Assembly (NCBI RefSeq): GCF_001435195.1 | Contig: NZ_AZFQ01000052.1 | Location: forward strand, 52,916-116,915 | Length of the DNA: 64,000 nt | Direction: 5' to 3' | From: Liquorilactobacillus satsumensis DSM 16230 = JCM 12392 | GTDB lineage: Bacteria > Bacillota > Bacilli > Lactobacillales > Lactobacillaceae | In this document: piece by piece, positions 8,800 through 17,870 of the stretch | Numbering within the stretch: position 1 is the first letter of the stretch | How the letters are laid out: each line of letters starts with the position of its first letter | The notes under the pieces: model-generated | What the model was told of the DNA's origin: nothing | Database searches by the model: none | The model's input: the letters and a program-made list of their open reading frames with translations, nothing else | Position numbers and translations under genes: made by a program

Positions 8800-8823
8800 A
8801 TACTTTCATAATCATAAAAGTAT
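8800..8823. promoter_or_regulatory. Palindromic operator, probable ArsR site
   Basis: ATACTTT and AAAGTAT arms flank a 10-bp centre between the ArsR terminator and the MFS start at 8855. The arm recurs at the ArsR start itself, consistent with autoregulation plus control of the exporter. Confidence 0.5.
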
Positions 8824-8854
8824 AAAAATAAAAGAACTTGAAGGGACTCTTTTT

Positions 8855-10011
8855 ATGCAAAAACAAAGCACTTCATATCCAATTATCTTTTTTTTAGTAA
8901 TGTTCGTCGTTGGAACAGATACATTTTTAATCTCGCCACTCTTACCAACACTCATCAAATTCTACGGGATTTCAACTGCCACTTCCGGGTTGCTGGTAAG
9001 TGCTTATGCTTTAGGATATACATTGAGTGCTTTAGTTGCTGGGCCAATTTCTGACAGTCATGATCGCCGCAAAATATTATTAACGGGATTATTATGTTTT
9101 GCTGGCGCCACCTTTTTTTGCGGCTTGGCAAATACCTTTTGGATAATGATGCTAGCCCGACTGCTTGCAGGCATCAGTGCTGCTTTTATTGGTCCGCAGG
9201 TTTGGGGTTCAATTCGATTAATAGTTCCTCAGGAAAAAATTGTTGCTGCGATGGGGCTGGCAGCCGCTGGTTTAGCAGTTTCACAGATTATCGGAATTCC
9301 TCTTGGAAGCTATTTGGCCATTGTCTCTTGGCGTTTTCCTTTTTTCTTCATTGCTTTTCTTGCACTTTTACTTTTGGGCCTTTGTCATGTCAGCTTACCT
9401 AGCCTTAATCAAGCTAACGCAACACCCCAACTAAAATTCACCGCTGTCTATCAGGAACTCTGGTACAATCAACAGGCACGATTATCTCTACTAGCCTATT
9501 TCATCTTTCAACTTGGAAACTTTTGCTCACTTTCTTTCATTGGAACTTGGTTCAACAAAAGTTTTCAACTGAGTGTTGGTCAAATAGGAACTGCAATGAT
9601 TTTAATTGGGTGTGGTAATCTTATTGGTACCCTTTTAAACAGTAAGCTGGTAGTTTTTGGGGAGTGAAGAGAACTTTCTTTGGCGGGCTCATAGTCTACA
9701 TTTTGCTCTACACATTGGTTGCAACTTCTAAAACGCTATTTGTTGCCCAAATTCTATTGACTTTAATCTTTGTGGTCGGTGGAATCATTTTCCCTTTGTT
9801 CATGACTAACTTGCAAGCAACTATCACAACAGCTCGCAGTACCATTTCTTCAGTTTCAAATGCAGCAATGTTTTTAGGTGAAGCACTTGGAGGCTTTGCT
9901 GGTGGAATTTTGATTGCAAATTTCCCTGGCTTTTGGGGTATTGGAATTTTTACAGCTCTGTTAGCCTCCATCTCTTACTTATTATATGCGCTCACCCTGC
10001 ATTTTTGGTAA
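8855..10011 (+). pseudogene. MFS drug:H+ antiporter (DHA1-like), split by a frameshift
   Basis: Two overlapping frames make one 12-segment major-facilitator transporter. Residues 1-270 (8855-9667) contain the loop motif GPISDSHDRRK and motif C-like GIPLG. The C-terminal 115 residues continue at 9664-10011 in the -1 frame. Together they give about 385 residues, the usual DHA1 length. The break falls at TTTTTGGGGAGTGA near 9655-9667. One extra G in the GGGG run would join the frames as FGGVKRT. GAAGGGA precedes the ATG. The upstream ArsR regulator suggests inducible efflux. The break could be a real mutation or a homopolymer sequencing error. Confidence 0.8.
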
Positions 10012-10100
10012 ACCACTATTCAGTGATCATTCACATTGCAGCTTCTGCTTTCATTGTTCTGGTCAACACCCGTTTTTTTTAAATTGGTTGTTCAGCCAAG

Positions 10101-10149
10101 TTGACATGCCTGCCAAAGAACCTAATAATTGAATTAAATTAATTCAATT
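10101..10149 (+). promoter_or_regulatory. Promoter and palindromic operator of the nicotinamidase-like gene
   Basis: TTGACA (10101-10106) lies 17 bp from AATAAT (10124-10129). Overlapping the -10 and the start site is a perfect palindrome, 11-bp arms around one base at 10138 (10127-10149), with arm AATTGAATTAA. This is a good position for a repressor. Confidence 0.6.
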
Positions 10150-10184
10150 CCAGATCACATAAAATAATTGGAGGAATCATAATC

Positions 10185-10733
10185 ATGCCAAAAGCATTGC
10201 TAATCATTGACTACACCAACGACTTTGTTGCTACTAATGGAGCTTTGACGGTTGGTCCACCTGCACAAGAGCTTGCTCCTGCGATCGTCGACTTAGCCGC
10301 CCAATTCAAGCGTGCCGGTGACTTTGTTTTCTTACCGACCGATGTTCATACTCCTGCTGACCCTTATCATCCTGAAACTAAGCTTTTTCCGGCACACAAT
10401 GTGCGTGGGAGCTGGGGACGAGAGCTGTATGGTCCCCTTGCCCAATGGTATGCCGCTAATAAGGGACAGCAAAATGTTATTTTTTTTGATAAAACCCGCT
10501 ATTCAAGTTTTGCAGGTACCCCGTTAGATCTCTGGCTGCGCGAGCGTCAGGTGACTGAAGTCCATCTTGTAGGTGTTTGCACCGATATTTGCTTATTGCA
10601 TACAGCAGTTGATGCTTATAACTTGAACTATCCACTGGTTATCCACCAAAAGGCTGTTGCCACTTTCAAACCTGGAGGACAAGCATGGGCGCTTGATCAT
10701 TTTAAAACAGTCTTAAATGCTAAGATTGTTTAA
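10185..10733 (+). CDS. Nicotinamidase/isochorismatase-family cysteine hydrolase
   Basis: A 182-residue cysteine hydrolase. The catalytic triad expected for nicotinamidase is present as Asp9 (IIDYTNDF), Lys103 (FDKTRYS) and Cys136 (CTDICLLHTA). The metal ligands Asp53, His55, His62 and His71 lie in DVHTPADPYHPETKLFPAHN. These features favour nicotinamidase (nicotinamide to nicotinate, NAD salvage) over isochorismatase. GGAGG lies 8-9 bp before the ATG. The gene has its own promoter with a palindromic operator and stands alone. The symbol pncA would be reasonable but is not certain. Confidence 0.82.
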   Translation: MPKALLIIDYTNDFVATNGALTVGPPAQELAPAIVDLAAQFKRAGDFVFLPTDVHTPADPYHPETKLFPAHNVRGSWGRELYGPLAQWYAANKGQQNVIFFDKTRYSSFAGTPLDLWLRERQVTEVHLVGVCTDICLLHTAVDAYNLNYPLVIHQKAVATFKPGGQAWALDHFKTVLNAKIV

Positions 10734-10830
10734 CAAAAGACTTGCAGCATGCTTAGTCCTTGGGTAATTCATACTTAAATGAAAAAAGATTGCTCATTGG
10801 AACATGTTAATTGGATACTAAAAAAGCAAA

Positions 10831-11011
10831 GGGACTGTGACAAAAATTAAATTTTGTCACAGCCCCTCTTTTATTCCGGATAAACGTGTTCCATAAGTCA
10901 AAATTCTCCGTCTAACTGCGAATTACTCATAGCAAAGTACTCGCTATGTTCGTAATTTCGAGTTAGCACTCAAAATTTTCCCGACTTATGTCACACTCTC
11001 TCTTTTATTCC
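10831..11011. repeat. Dispersed ~180-bp repeat, copy A
   Basis: Nearly identical to the inverted copy at 19479-19655. It contains a terminal hairpin (CTGTGAC/GTCACAG) and a longer imperfect palindrome closed by CATAAGTC/GACTTATG, with CATAGC/GCTATG inside. A second GGAATAAAAG box suggests an internal duplication. It has no coding capacity, and the structure is that of a MITE or a repetitive extragenic palindrome. It lies between the convergent ends of the nicotinamidase-like gene and gltD, and the terminal hairpin may terminate both. Confidence 0.8.
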
Positions 11012-11072
11012 ACATAATAACCGCTAACAAACACGTACAGGTTTTGCTTAAATCAAATTAAAAGCAGTTTGC

Positions 11073-12497
11073 TTATAGCCGTACCTCATATGATTGTGCG
11101 ACCCGATCAGCAGCCATGCGACCCTCATGGATCCCCCAGATAACTAAACTTGGACCACGCCGCGCATCCCCTGCAACTAAGACTTGATCATCATTAGTCG
11201 TATAATCATCATTCACCTCTGTGATCTCAAAGGCTGATAAGACTGATTGTTGCGCTCCAGTAAAGCCCATTGCTAAAAGCACCAAATCAACCGGTTGCTC
11301 AGCTTCAGTTCCTGCAACTGGTTTAAACAGTTGTACATCACTCGTAGTCATGCTAGTAAGTTGCCCGTTTTTACCCTTAAATCCAACAGCGGTAGACTCA
11401 TAAGATGTCAGCTCACTTCCAAAAAGCTGCTGCGCCTCTTGTTGACCATAGCCTGTTTTAGCAACCATTGGCCATTGTGGCCATGGGTTACTAGCAGCAC
11501 GTTTCGTGGGTGGTCGTCGCGTAATTTCAAGCTGTTGAATTGCTGCAGCTCCCTGACGGACTGCGGTTGCAATACAGTCATTTCCAGTATCTCCACCGCC
11601 AATTACAACCACCTTCTTGCCAGCTAAGCGCTGGTTAGCCCGTGGTCCATCTTTAAGAACCTGTTTGGTGGCGAGTGTTAAATAATCAACCGCCTGCATG
11701 ATTCCTTTAAGTTCACGACCTGGAACCTGCAAGTCGCGAGCTGCACGTGCACCAATGGTTAAAATAATCCGCTCATATTGAGCCTTAAGCTCTTGTGCAG
11801 TCACATCCACTCCAACATTTGTATTTACCACAAATTTAATTCCGACAGCTTCCATCACCTTAATTCGACGTGCAACAATCTCTTTTGGCAATTTCATATT
11901 AGGAATCCCATACATTGTTAAACCGCCTGGTCGATCGTCGCGTTCATAAACTGTAACATCGAAACCAAATTTATTCAGCTGCCAAGCTGCCGATAAACCA
12001 GCAGGACCACTACCAACGATCGCAACTTTAATGCCATTGCGCCGGACAGGCATTCCGCTGTCAACTACCCAATCGTATTTGAAACCTTGTTCAATAATAA
12101 AACGTTCATTATCTTTAATCGTAATTCCCTGTCCATGAAGCGCCTCATTACAAGAAACTTCACAAGGAGCCGGACAAACCCGACCAGTAAATTCAGGGAG
12201 TGGATTCGTTTTGGTCAATCTTTCAAAAGCTTGCTTATCTTCCTGCCGATATACCAGATCATTCCACTCAGGAATCAAATTATCATTCGGACAGCCACCA
12301 ACTGCACGTCCACCAGCATAAAAGAAACCAACGTGACAGTGCGGTACTCCACAATTCATACAACGTGCTGCCTGGCGCCGTCGTTCTTCATCACTGAGCG
12401 GGCCTTGCATCTCTTCAAAGTCTTTGATGCGTTCTGCCACACTGCGATATGGGTTATTGACCCGTGGATATTTCATAAAACCAAATGGATCTGCCAT
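11073..12497 (-). CDS. gltD: Glutamate synthase (NADPH) small subunit
   Basis: A 474-residue flavoprotein that passes electrons from NADPH through FAD and Fe-S centres to the large subunit. The N-terminal cysteine cluster CMNCGVPHC and GRVCPAPCEVSC bind [4Fe-4S] centres. VAIVGSGPAGLSAAW is the FAD Rossmann motif and VVVIGGGDTGNDC the NADPH one. Length and order match standard GltD. It lies 15 bp downstream of gltB on the same strand, with a ribosome site in the gap, so the two subunits form an operon for glutamate made from glutamine and 2-oxoglutarate. Confidence 0.96.
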   Translation of the reverse strand: MADPFGFMKYPRVNNPYRSVAERIKDFEEMQGPLSDEERRRQAARCMNCGVPHCHVGFFYAGGRAVGGCPNDNLIPEWNDLVYRQEDKQAFERLTKTNPLPEFTGRVCPAPCEVSCNEALHGQGITIKDNERFIIEQGFKYDWVVDSGMPVRRNGIKVAIVGSGPAGLSAAWQLNKFGFDVTVYERDDRPGGLTMYGIPNMKLPKEIVARRIKVMEAVGIKFVVNTNVGVDVTAQELKAQYERIILTIGARAARDLQVPGRELKGIMQAVDYLTLATKQVLKDGPRANQRLAGKKVVVIGGGDTGNDCIATAVRQGAAAIQQLEITRRPPTKRAASNPWPQWPMVAKTGYGQQEAQQLFGSELTSYESTAVGFKGKNGQLTSMTTSDVQLFKPVAGTEAEQPVDLVLLAMGFTGAQQSVLSAFEITEVNDDYTTNDDQVLVAGDARRGPSLVIWGIHEGRMAADRVAQSYEVRL

Positions 12498-12512
12498 TTT
12501 CGCTTCCTCCTC

Positions 12513-15500
12513 TTATTTCATGATTGTTGGCTGGGCACCAACCACTACGTCAAATGCTTTTTGTTTAAGTTGCGCGTTGCTGACTCCTTTAACAGCATAT
12601 TTGGCCATAATTTCGTTAATCTGGCGGTATTCTTTCGGATATACTTTAACAAAATGCTGTTGCGCTGTTTGCCAATTATCTAAAAGATCCTTAGCCCGCT
12701 GTGAGCCAGTATAGTGATAGTGCTTCTTAAGCAGTTCAGGAAGAAGCTCATCATTTCCCTTTTCATTTAGTTTAAAGAGTTCAATCATTTCAAAATTACA
12801 CTTTTGCGCAAAATCACCGTCTGGATCGTAAACATAAGCAAGCCCACCAGACATTCCTGCTCCAAAGTTGCGCCCGGTTGAACCCAGAATTACTGCAACA
12901 CCATCCGTCATATATTCACATCCATGATCACCGATTCCTTCGACGACCACTTGCGCCCCAGAATTGCGAACACAGAAACGCTCGCCGGCACGTCCATTAA
13001 AGAACGCTTCTCCACCAGTTGCTCCAAAACAGGCTACATTTCCAACAATCGGCGCACCGCTAAAGAGTTTTTGGGCCTTTTTGGGAGCACGTACAATTAG
13101 ACGACCACCGCTCAGGCCTTTGCCCACATAGTCATTTGCTTCACCAATTAAATCAAGTTCCAAACCTTGCGTAATAAATGCTCCAAAACTCTGACCGGCA
13201 ATTCCAGTATACTCAAATTTCAAACGACCAGCGGGTAGCCCGTCATTTCCAAAGCGCTGTGCAATCCAGCCACCAATTCGCGCCCCAACAGTTCGCATTC
13301 GATTGTTAATTGACTGTTTAATTACTACTTGTTTGCGCCCAGCAATTGCCGTCTCAGCAAAGGCATTTAATTCTGGCCACTGGTCCTTAGGTGCAAACGG
13401 ATCAGTTGCTTTACGTTGAATCCCAATTGAAGTTCCCAAGATACGTGAAAAATCAAGTGATTTTGCTTTGCCTTTTGCAATAAAGCGTGGCTGCAAATTC
13501 TCCGTATGACCAACCAACTCGTCAATCGTCCGATAACCTAAAGCTGCCATTTCTTCACGCAGATCCTCAGCTAAAAATTGCATACAATTTTTAACATGTT
13601 CTGGCTTGCCAATAAACAGCTTGCGCAACCCCGGATTTTGAGTTGCAATCCCTGTTGGACAGGTATTCTTACTGCAAACTCTCATCATAATACAACCAAT
13701 TGAAACTAACACTAAGGAAGCAAAACTGAATTCCTCGGCACCCAGCATAATTGCGATCGCAATATCACGCCCTGTCATTAACTTACCATCTGTTTCAAGT
13801 GTTGTCCGTTGCCGCAGATTATTAAGTGCGAGTGTCTGGTGTGCATCCGCTAAGCCCATTTCCCAAGGCAAACCCGCATCACGGACAGAATTTCTCGGTG
13901 CTGCACCAGTTCCGCCATCATAGCCGCTAATAACAACCTTATCAGCACCAGACTTCACAACACCTGCAGCAATTGTACCTACTCCAGTACTTGAAACCAA
14001 CTTAACCGTAATTTTGGCAAACGGATTAACCTGTTTTAAGTCATGAATCAATTGTTTTAAATCTTCAATTGAATAAATATCATGATGCGGTGGCGGTGAA
14101 ATCAATCTTACACCTGGAACGGAGCCGCGAATTTCAGCAACCCACGGGAAATTTTTGTTTCCTGGCAACTGTCCACCTTCACCAGGCTTAGCCCCTTGAG
14201 CAATTTTAATCTGAAGTTCTTCCGCACTCATCAAATATTCAGCATTAACACCAAAGCGTGCAGAAGCAACTTGTTTAATTTTACTATTCAAGTTACGCCC
14301 GTCAGCTTGCGGTTTAAAACGGCGACGATTTTCTCCGCCCTCACCACTATTGCTCTTAGCCCCTAGTTCATTCATTGCTTGTGCAATACATTCGTGTGCT
14401 TCCTGAGACAGTGAACCAAAGCTCATTGCACCAGATTTAAAGCGTTTCACGATCTGACTAACAGGCTCTACCTCACTTAACGGAACAGCAGCTTGTTGCA
14501 GCTTGATCTCCCATAGTGACCGTAATGTTGTTGGAGTACTTAACTCCTCTTGGCGCATTTCTTTTACATACTCCTGATAGAGGGGATAATCACCACTGCG
14601 AACGGCTTGTTGAAACTTGTACATGGTTAACGGGTTATATAAATGATGTTCTCCATCATGCCTAAATTTGAAGCTTCCACCAGACGATAGCGGCTCAATT
14701 GCCTTCATTCCAAAGGCACGCTGGTAACGTTCCAAGTATTCTGCTTCAATTTGATTAAGGGACAATCCTCCAATTCGACTCTCGGTCCCCGTGAAGTATT
14801 CATCAACAACTGTCTGGGACAGCCCGACTGCTTCAAAAAGCTGAGCTCCTTGATAACCGACAATTGTCGAAATTCCCATCCGGCTCATAATCTTAACGAT
14901 TCCCTTTTCTGCTGCATGTCTGTAATTAGTCAACTGATCAGCTAATCCATATGCTTCCAAAGTTGCGTAAGCTCCATAAGGGTGAATTGCCGAAGCTCCA
15001 TAACCTAGCAAGGTTGCAAAATGATGAATCTCGCAGGCCTCACCAGTGTCAACAATCACTGAAGCAAGTTCGCGCTTACCCTTGCGTACTAAATAATTGT
15101 TAAGCCCTGAGACTGCTAATAAAACAGGAATAATCAATTTATCCCGGGTAGCTCCACGATCAGTTAATAAAAGGAGATTTGCTCCATTGTCAATCTGACT
15201 TTCCGCTTCTTTAAACATGTCATCTAAAGCCTGTTCTAAGCGGTTTGTGCGGACAACATTATCATAACAAAGAGAAACTTCCGCAGCTTTGAAGCCGTAC
15301 TTTCCATTCAAATGACGCAACTTTTCATAGGCTGCAGAACTTAACAAGGGGGTTTCTAATTTAATCTTCTTAGCATTTTGCGGAACATCGCTGGTAACAT
15401 CTCCATCAGCTCCAAGAAACATCTCAGTTCCAATGACTAATTGCTCGCGAATTGCATCAATCGGTGGATTCGTAACCTGTGCAAATTGCTGTTTAAAATA

Positions 15501-16982
15501 GGTAAATAAAGATTGCGGTTTTTTGCTCAGTACAGACAATGGAGCATCATAACCCATCGAAATGACAGGCTCTTCACCGTTTTTAGCCATCGGAATTAAA
15601 GCATCCTGAATGACATCTTCTGTGTATCCATGACGCCGCCACAGAATTTTGAGCGCATTAGCAGAAAGTTTTTCATCAACGTCTGCTGCTGGTAAATCCT
15701 GCAAAGAATGTTGTTGCGTCTTCAACCATTCTGCATACGGATGCTGCTTGGCATAATGTTCTTTAATCTCTGCTGTCCGATAAAATTTACCAATGCTCGT
15801 ATCTACTAAAATCATATCTGCAGGTCCCAGAATTCCTTTATCGAGAATCTCTTCTGGTGCAACATCATAGACACCTGATTCAGAAGCAACTACGAGGAAG
15901 TTTCCCTTGACTAACTGAAAGCGTGAAGGTCGCAGCCCATTCCGATCCAGAGCTGCCCCAACTTGAACCCCATCAGTAAAACACAGGGCGGCTGGCCCGT
16001 CCCACGGAGCAATAAAGCTAGCATTATATTCGTCAAAGGCCCGCTGCTTTGGTGTCAATTGCGTTTCTTTTCCCCACGCTTCTGGTACCATCATCAAGAG
16101 AATCTGTGGAATATCGCGTCCATGACGATAAAGATATTCCATACAATTTTCCAACTTAGCCGAATCGGAGTCATCGTCATTGTAAATTTCAATGTTGTGG
16201 CTTACCATCCAGTTCTCAGCACGTTTTAATGTATTGATTTCCCCATTGTGTGCCACAAACCGAAATGGCTGTGCACGTTCCCAGCTTGGAAAAGTATTTG
16301 TTGAAAAACGTGAATGGATTAGCGCAATCGCTGCACTCATCTTCTCAGCATGCAAATCAGGGTAAAATTCACCAACCTGATAGGCATGTAACATTCCCTT
16401 GTAACAAAGAGTCCGACTAGAGAGACTAACAATTGCAAACTCTTCCGCAGAAAATGTCTTTTCCAAATGACGCCGCAAGCGATACAGTTCATCTTCAAAG
16501 TCACGCCCAGCCGCAACTTCTGCTGGTTTGCGCATGATTACCTGTGCAAAACCTGGCATTGCTTTTTGCGCTGTCGGGCCACAACTTTCATACACATACG
16601 GAACATCTCGAACAGCCAGAATTCTAAAACCAGTTGCCGTAATTTCATCAGTTACAGATTGCAACATTGCCTGTTTTTCATCTTCTTGCTGCGGTAAAAA
16701 AAGCATTCCCACTGCGTATTCACCGGCAAGTGGCAACTTAAAGTTTTTTTGTGCCGCATATTCCCTAAAAAAGGCATCAGGCATGGATAACAAAATTCCG
16801 GCGCCGTCTCCAGTATCAGGTTCGGCCCCTGTGCCGCCACGATGATTCATCCGCTGCAGCATTGTCAGTGCTCGTTCGACCAGTTCATGACTTGCCTGGC
16901 CATCGATCTGGGTAATAAATCCCATCCCACAGGCATCATGTTCAAAAGTCGGACTATACATAGTTTCCTTTTTGATTTTCAT
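12513..16982 (-). CDS. gltB: Glutamate synthase large subunit
   Basis: About 1489 residues, the normal GltB length. The class-II amidotransferase domain begins after a short propeptide at HDACGMGF, where the cysteine becomes the N-terminal nucleophile. The central and FMN-binding synthase domains follow, and the 3Fe-4S motif CIMMRVCSKNTCPTG is visible near residue 1110. The C-terminal GXGXG beta-helix repeats complete it. ATG 16982 is preferred over a TTG at 17006 because AAGGTGG precedes it. The enzyme releases ammonia from glutamine and channels it to 2-oxoglutarate. No regulator gene is adjacent. Confidence 0.96.
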   Translation of the reverse strand: MKIKKETMYSPTFEHDACGMGFITQIDGQASHELVERALTMLQRMNHRGGTGAEPDTGDGAGILLSMPDAFFREYAAQKNFKLPLAGEYAVGMLFLPQQEDEKQAMLQSVTDEITATGFRILAVRDVPYVYESCGPTAQKAMPGFAQVIMRKPAEVAAGRDFEDELYRLRRHLEKTFSAEEFAIVSLSSRTLCYKGMLHAYQVGEFYPDLHAEKMSAAIALIHSRFSTNTFPSWERAQPFRFVAHNGEINTLKRAENWMVSHNIEIYNDDDSDSAKLENCMEYLYRHGRDIPQILLMMVPEAWGKETQLTPKQRAFDEYNASFIAPWDGPAALCFTDGVQVGAALDRNGLRPSRFQLVKGNFLVVASESGVYDVAPEEILDKGILGPADMILVDTSIGKFYRTAEIKEHYAKQHPYAEWLKTQQHSLQDLPAADVDEKLSANALKILWRRHGYTEDVIQDALIPMAKNGEEPVISMGYDAPLSVLSKKPQSLFTYFKQQFAQVTNPPIDAIREQLVIGTEMFLGADGDVTSDVPQNAKKIKLETPLLSSAAYEKLRHLNGKYGFKAAEVSLCYDNVVRTNRLEQALDDMFKEAESQIDNGANLLLLTDRGATRDKLIIPVLLAVSGLNNYLVRKGKRELASVIVDTGEACEIHHFATLLGYGASAIHPYGAYATLEAYGLADQLTNYRHAAEKGIVKIMSRMGISTIVGYQGAQLFEAVGLSQTVVDEYFTGTESRIGGLSLNQIEAEYLERYQRAFGMKAIEPLSSGGSFKFRHDGEHHLYNPLTMYKFQQAVRSGDYPLYQEYVKEMRQEELSTPTTLRSLWEIKLQQAAVPLSEVEPVSQIVKRFKSGAMSFGSLSQEAHECIAQAMNELGAKSNSGEGGENRRRFKPQADGRNLNSKIKQVASARFGVNAEYLMSAEELQIKIAQGAKPGEGGQLPGNKNFPWVAEIRGSVPGVRLISPPPHHDIYSIEDLKQLIHDLKQVNPFAKITVKLVSSTGVGTIAAGVVKSGADKVVISGYDGGTGAAPRNSVRDAGLPWEMGLADAHQTLALNNLRQRTTLETDGKLMTGRDIAIAIMLGAEEFSFASLVLVSIGCIMMRVCSKNTCPTGIATQNPGLRKLFIGKPEHVKNCMQFLAEDLREEMAALGYRTIDELVGHTENLQPRFIAKGKAKSLDFSRILGTSIGIQRKATDPFAPKDQWPELNAFAETAIAGRKQVVIKQSINNRMRTVGARIGGWIAQRFGNDGLPAGRLKFEYTGIAGQSFGAFITQGLELDLIGEANDYVGKGLSGGRLIVRAPKKAQKLFSGAPIVGNVACFGATGGEAFFNGRAGERFCVRNSGAQVVVEGIGDHGCEYMTDGVAVILGSTGRNFGAGMSGGLAYVYDPDGDFAQKCNFEMIELFKLNEKGNDELLPELLKKHYHYTGSQRAKDLLDNWQTAQQHFVKVYPKEYRQINEIMAKYAVKGVSNAQLKQKAFDVVVGAQPTIMK

Positions 16983-17432
16983 TGTTATTCCCACCTTAAT
17001 CTCCAAATTAACGCCTTCAAACTCATCAAAAACCGAACACTAAAATAAAATTTATTTTAAAGCAATCTAATGTAGTTTTAATTTTAATAAGCAATTTAGA
17101 AAATAACAAGCTGTACCCCATAATTCTTTGTAAACAAAAGTATTTAGACTTAAAAAGTTTGTTATCAAACATTGACTAACACTTAAAAATATTTCTAAAC
17201 GTTGTAAATGTATTCTAACAGTTAACTGTTGCTGTGCCACGAATTTTCTGTCCAAAACTGAAATATTAATAGAATCAAAAAAATTGCACAAAATTAGTGT
17301 CTACCGATTTTATGAAAACTCTTTACTTGAATTGCTTGCTAAAGTGTTATTAGTTAATCACATATTTACGACGAAGAACTGTCACGTTTCAATTATCACT
17401 AGTCTTGTAGCAGTTAAGCAGCCTTAGCCACT

Positions 17433-17462
17433 AAAAAAGCACCTCCATTAAAAAGAGATGCT
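17433..17462 (-). terminator. Terminator of the 31-residue peptide gene
   Basis: On the minus strand AGCATCTC pairs with GAGGTGCT (one G-U pair), followed by six T. It lies 27 bp beyond the peptide stop codon. Confidence 0.7.
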
Positions 17463-17488
17463 AAGTCGCGTTTATTTTAATTTTCATT

Positions 17489-17584
17489 TCAGAGCACCAT
17501 ACTTATTCTGATTAACAATATCAGTAGTGCCCATAAAATAATACTCGGTAAAAGCGCATATTTTAGCCCTTTGAAAAATTCCAT
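17489..17584 (-). CDS. Small hydrophobic peptide, 31 residues
   Basis: This short gene is read directly from the DNA. ATG at 17584 is preceded by AAGGAGG at ideal spacing, 31 codons follow, then TGA and a terminator at 17433-17462. The peptide begins MEFFKGLKYALLP, continues as a single hydrophobic segment rich in leucine and isoleucine, and ends RISMVL. It is not recognised. A complete expression unit with a strong ribosome site argues for a real gene. It could be a small membrane protein or a type-I-toxin-like peptide, but no antisense RNA gene is visible. The rest of 17007-17870 shows no other gene. Confidence 0.55.
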   Translation of the reverse strand: MEFFKGLKYALLPSIILWALLILLIRISMVL

Positions 17585-17870
17585 TGTCACTACCTCCTTG
17601 CTCTTCTTATTAAGAAGGATAACGTAGGAATTTAAATAATTTACGAAGAACTCTTAAAGTTTTGCATAAATATGATTCCAAGCGCCCACTAATACATATT
17701 TTACGCGCAAAATTTCGTTTGAAGCAGCGTATCTTAATCTGTATACTTGTTGTGTAGTGGCAAAAATGGTTTAAATTGCGGAGCAACTATCTAGCACGAA
17801 TTGGGGGAATTTGGCTCCAAAATACGCTGTTTGCATTTGCTAAGTTTTTAACTCAGGGAAGGTTTTTCTA

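Noticed and set aside
12087-12683. Plus-strand open frame of 198 codons within gltD/gltB
   Set aside because: Antisense to two firmly identified genes, no ribosome site and no recognisable protein pattern.
17067-17291. Minus-strand frame of 74 codons upstream of gltB
   Set aside because: No ribosome site, rare codon use and no link to neighbours; the 31-residue gene at 17489-17584 is much better supported.
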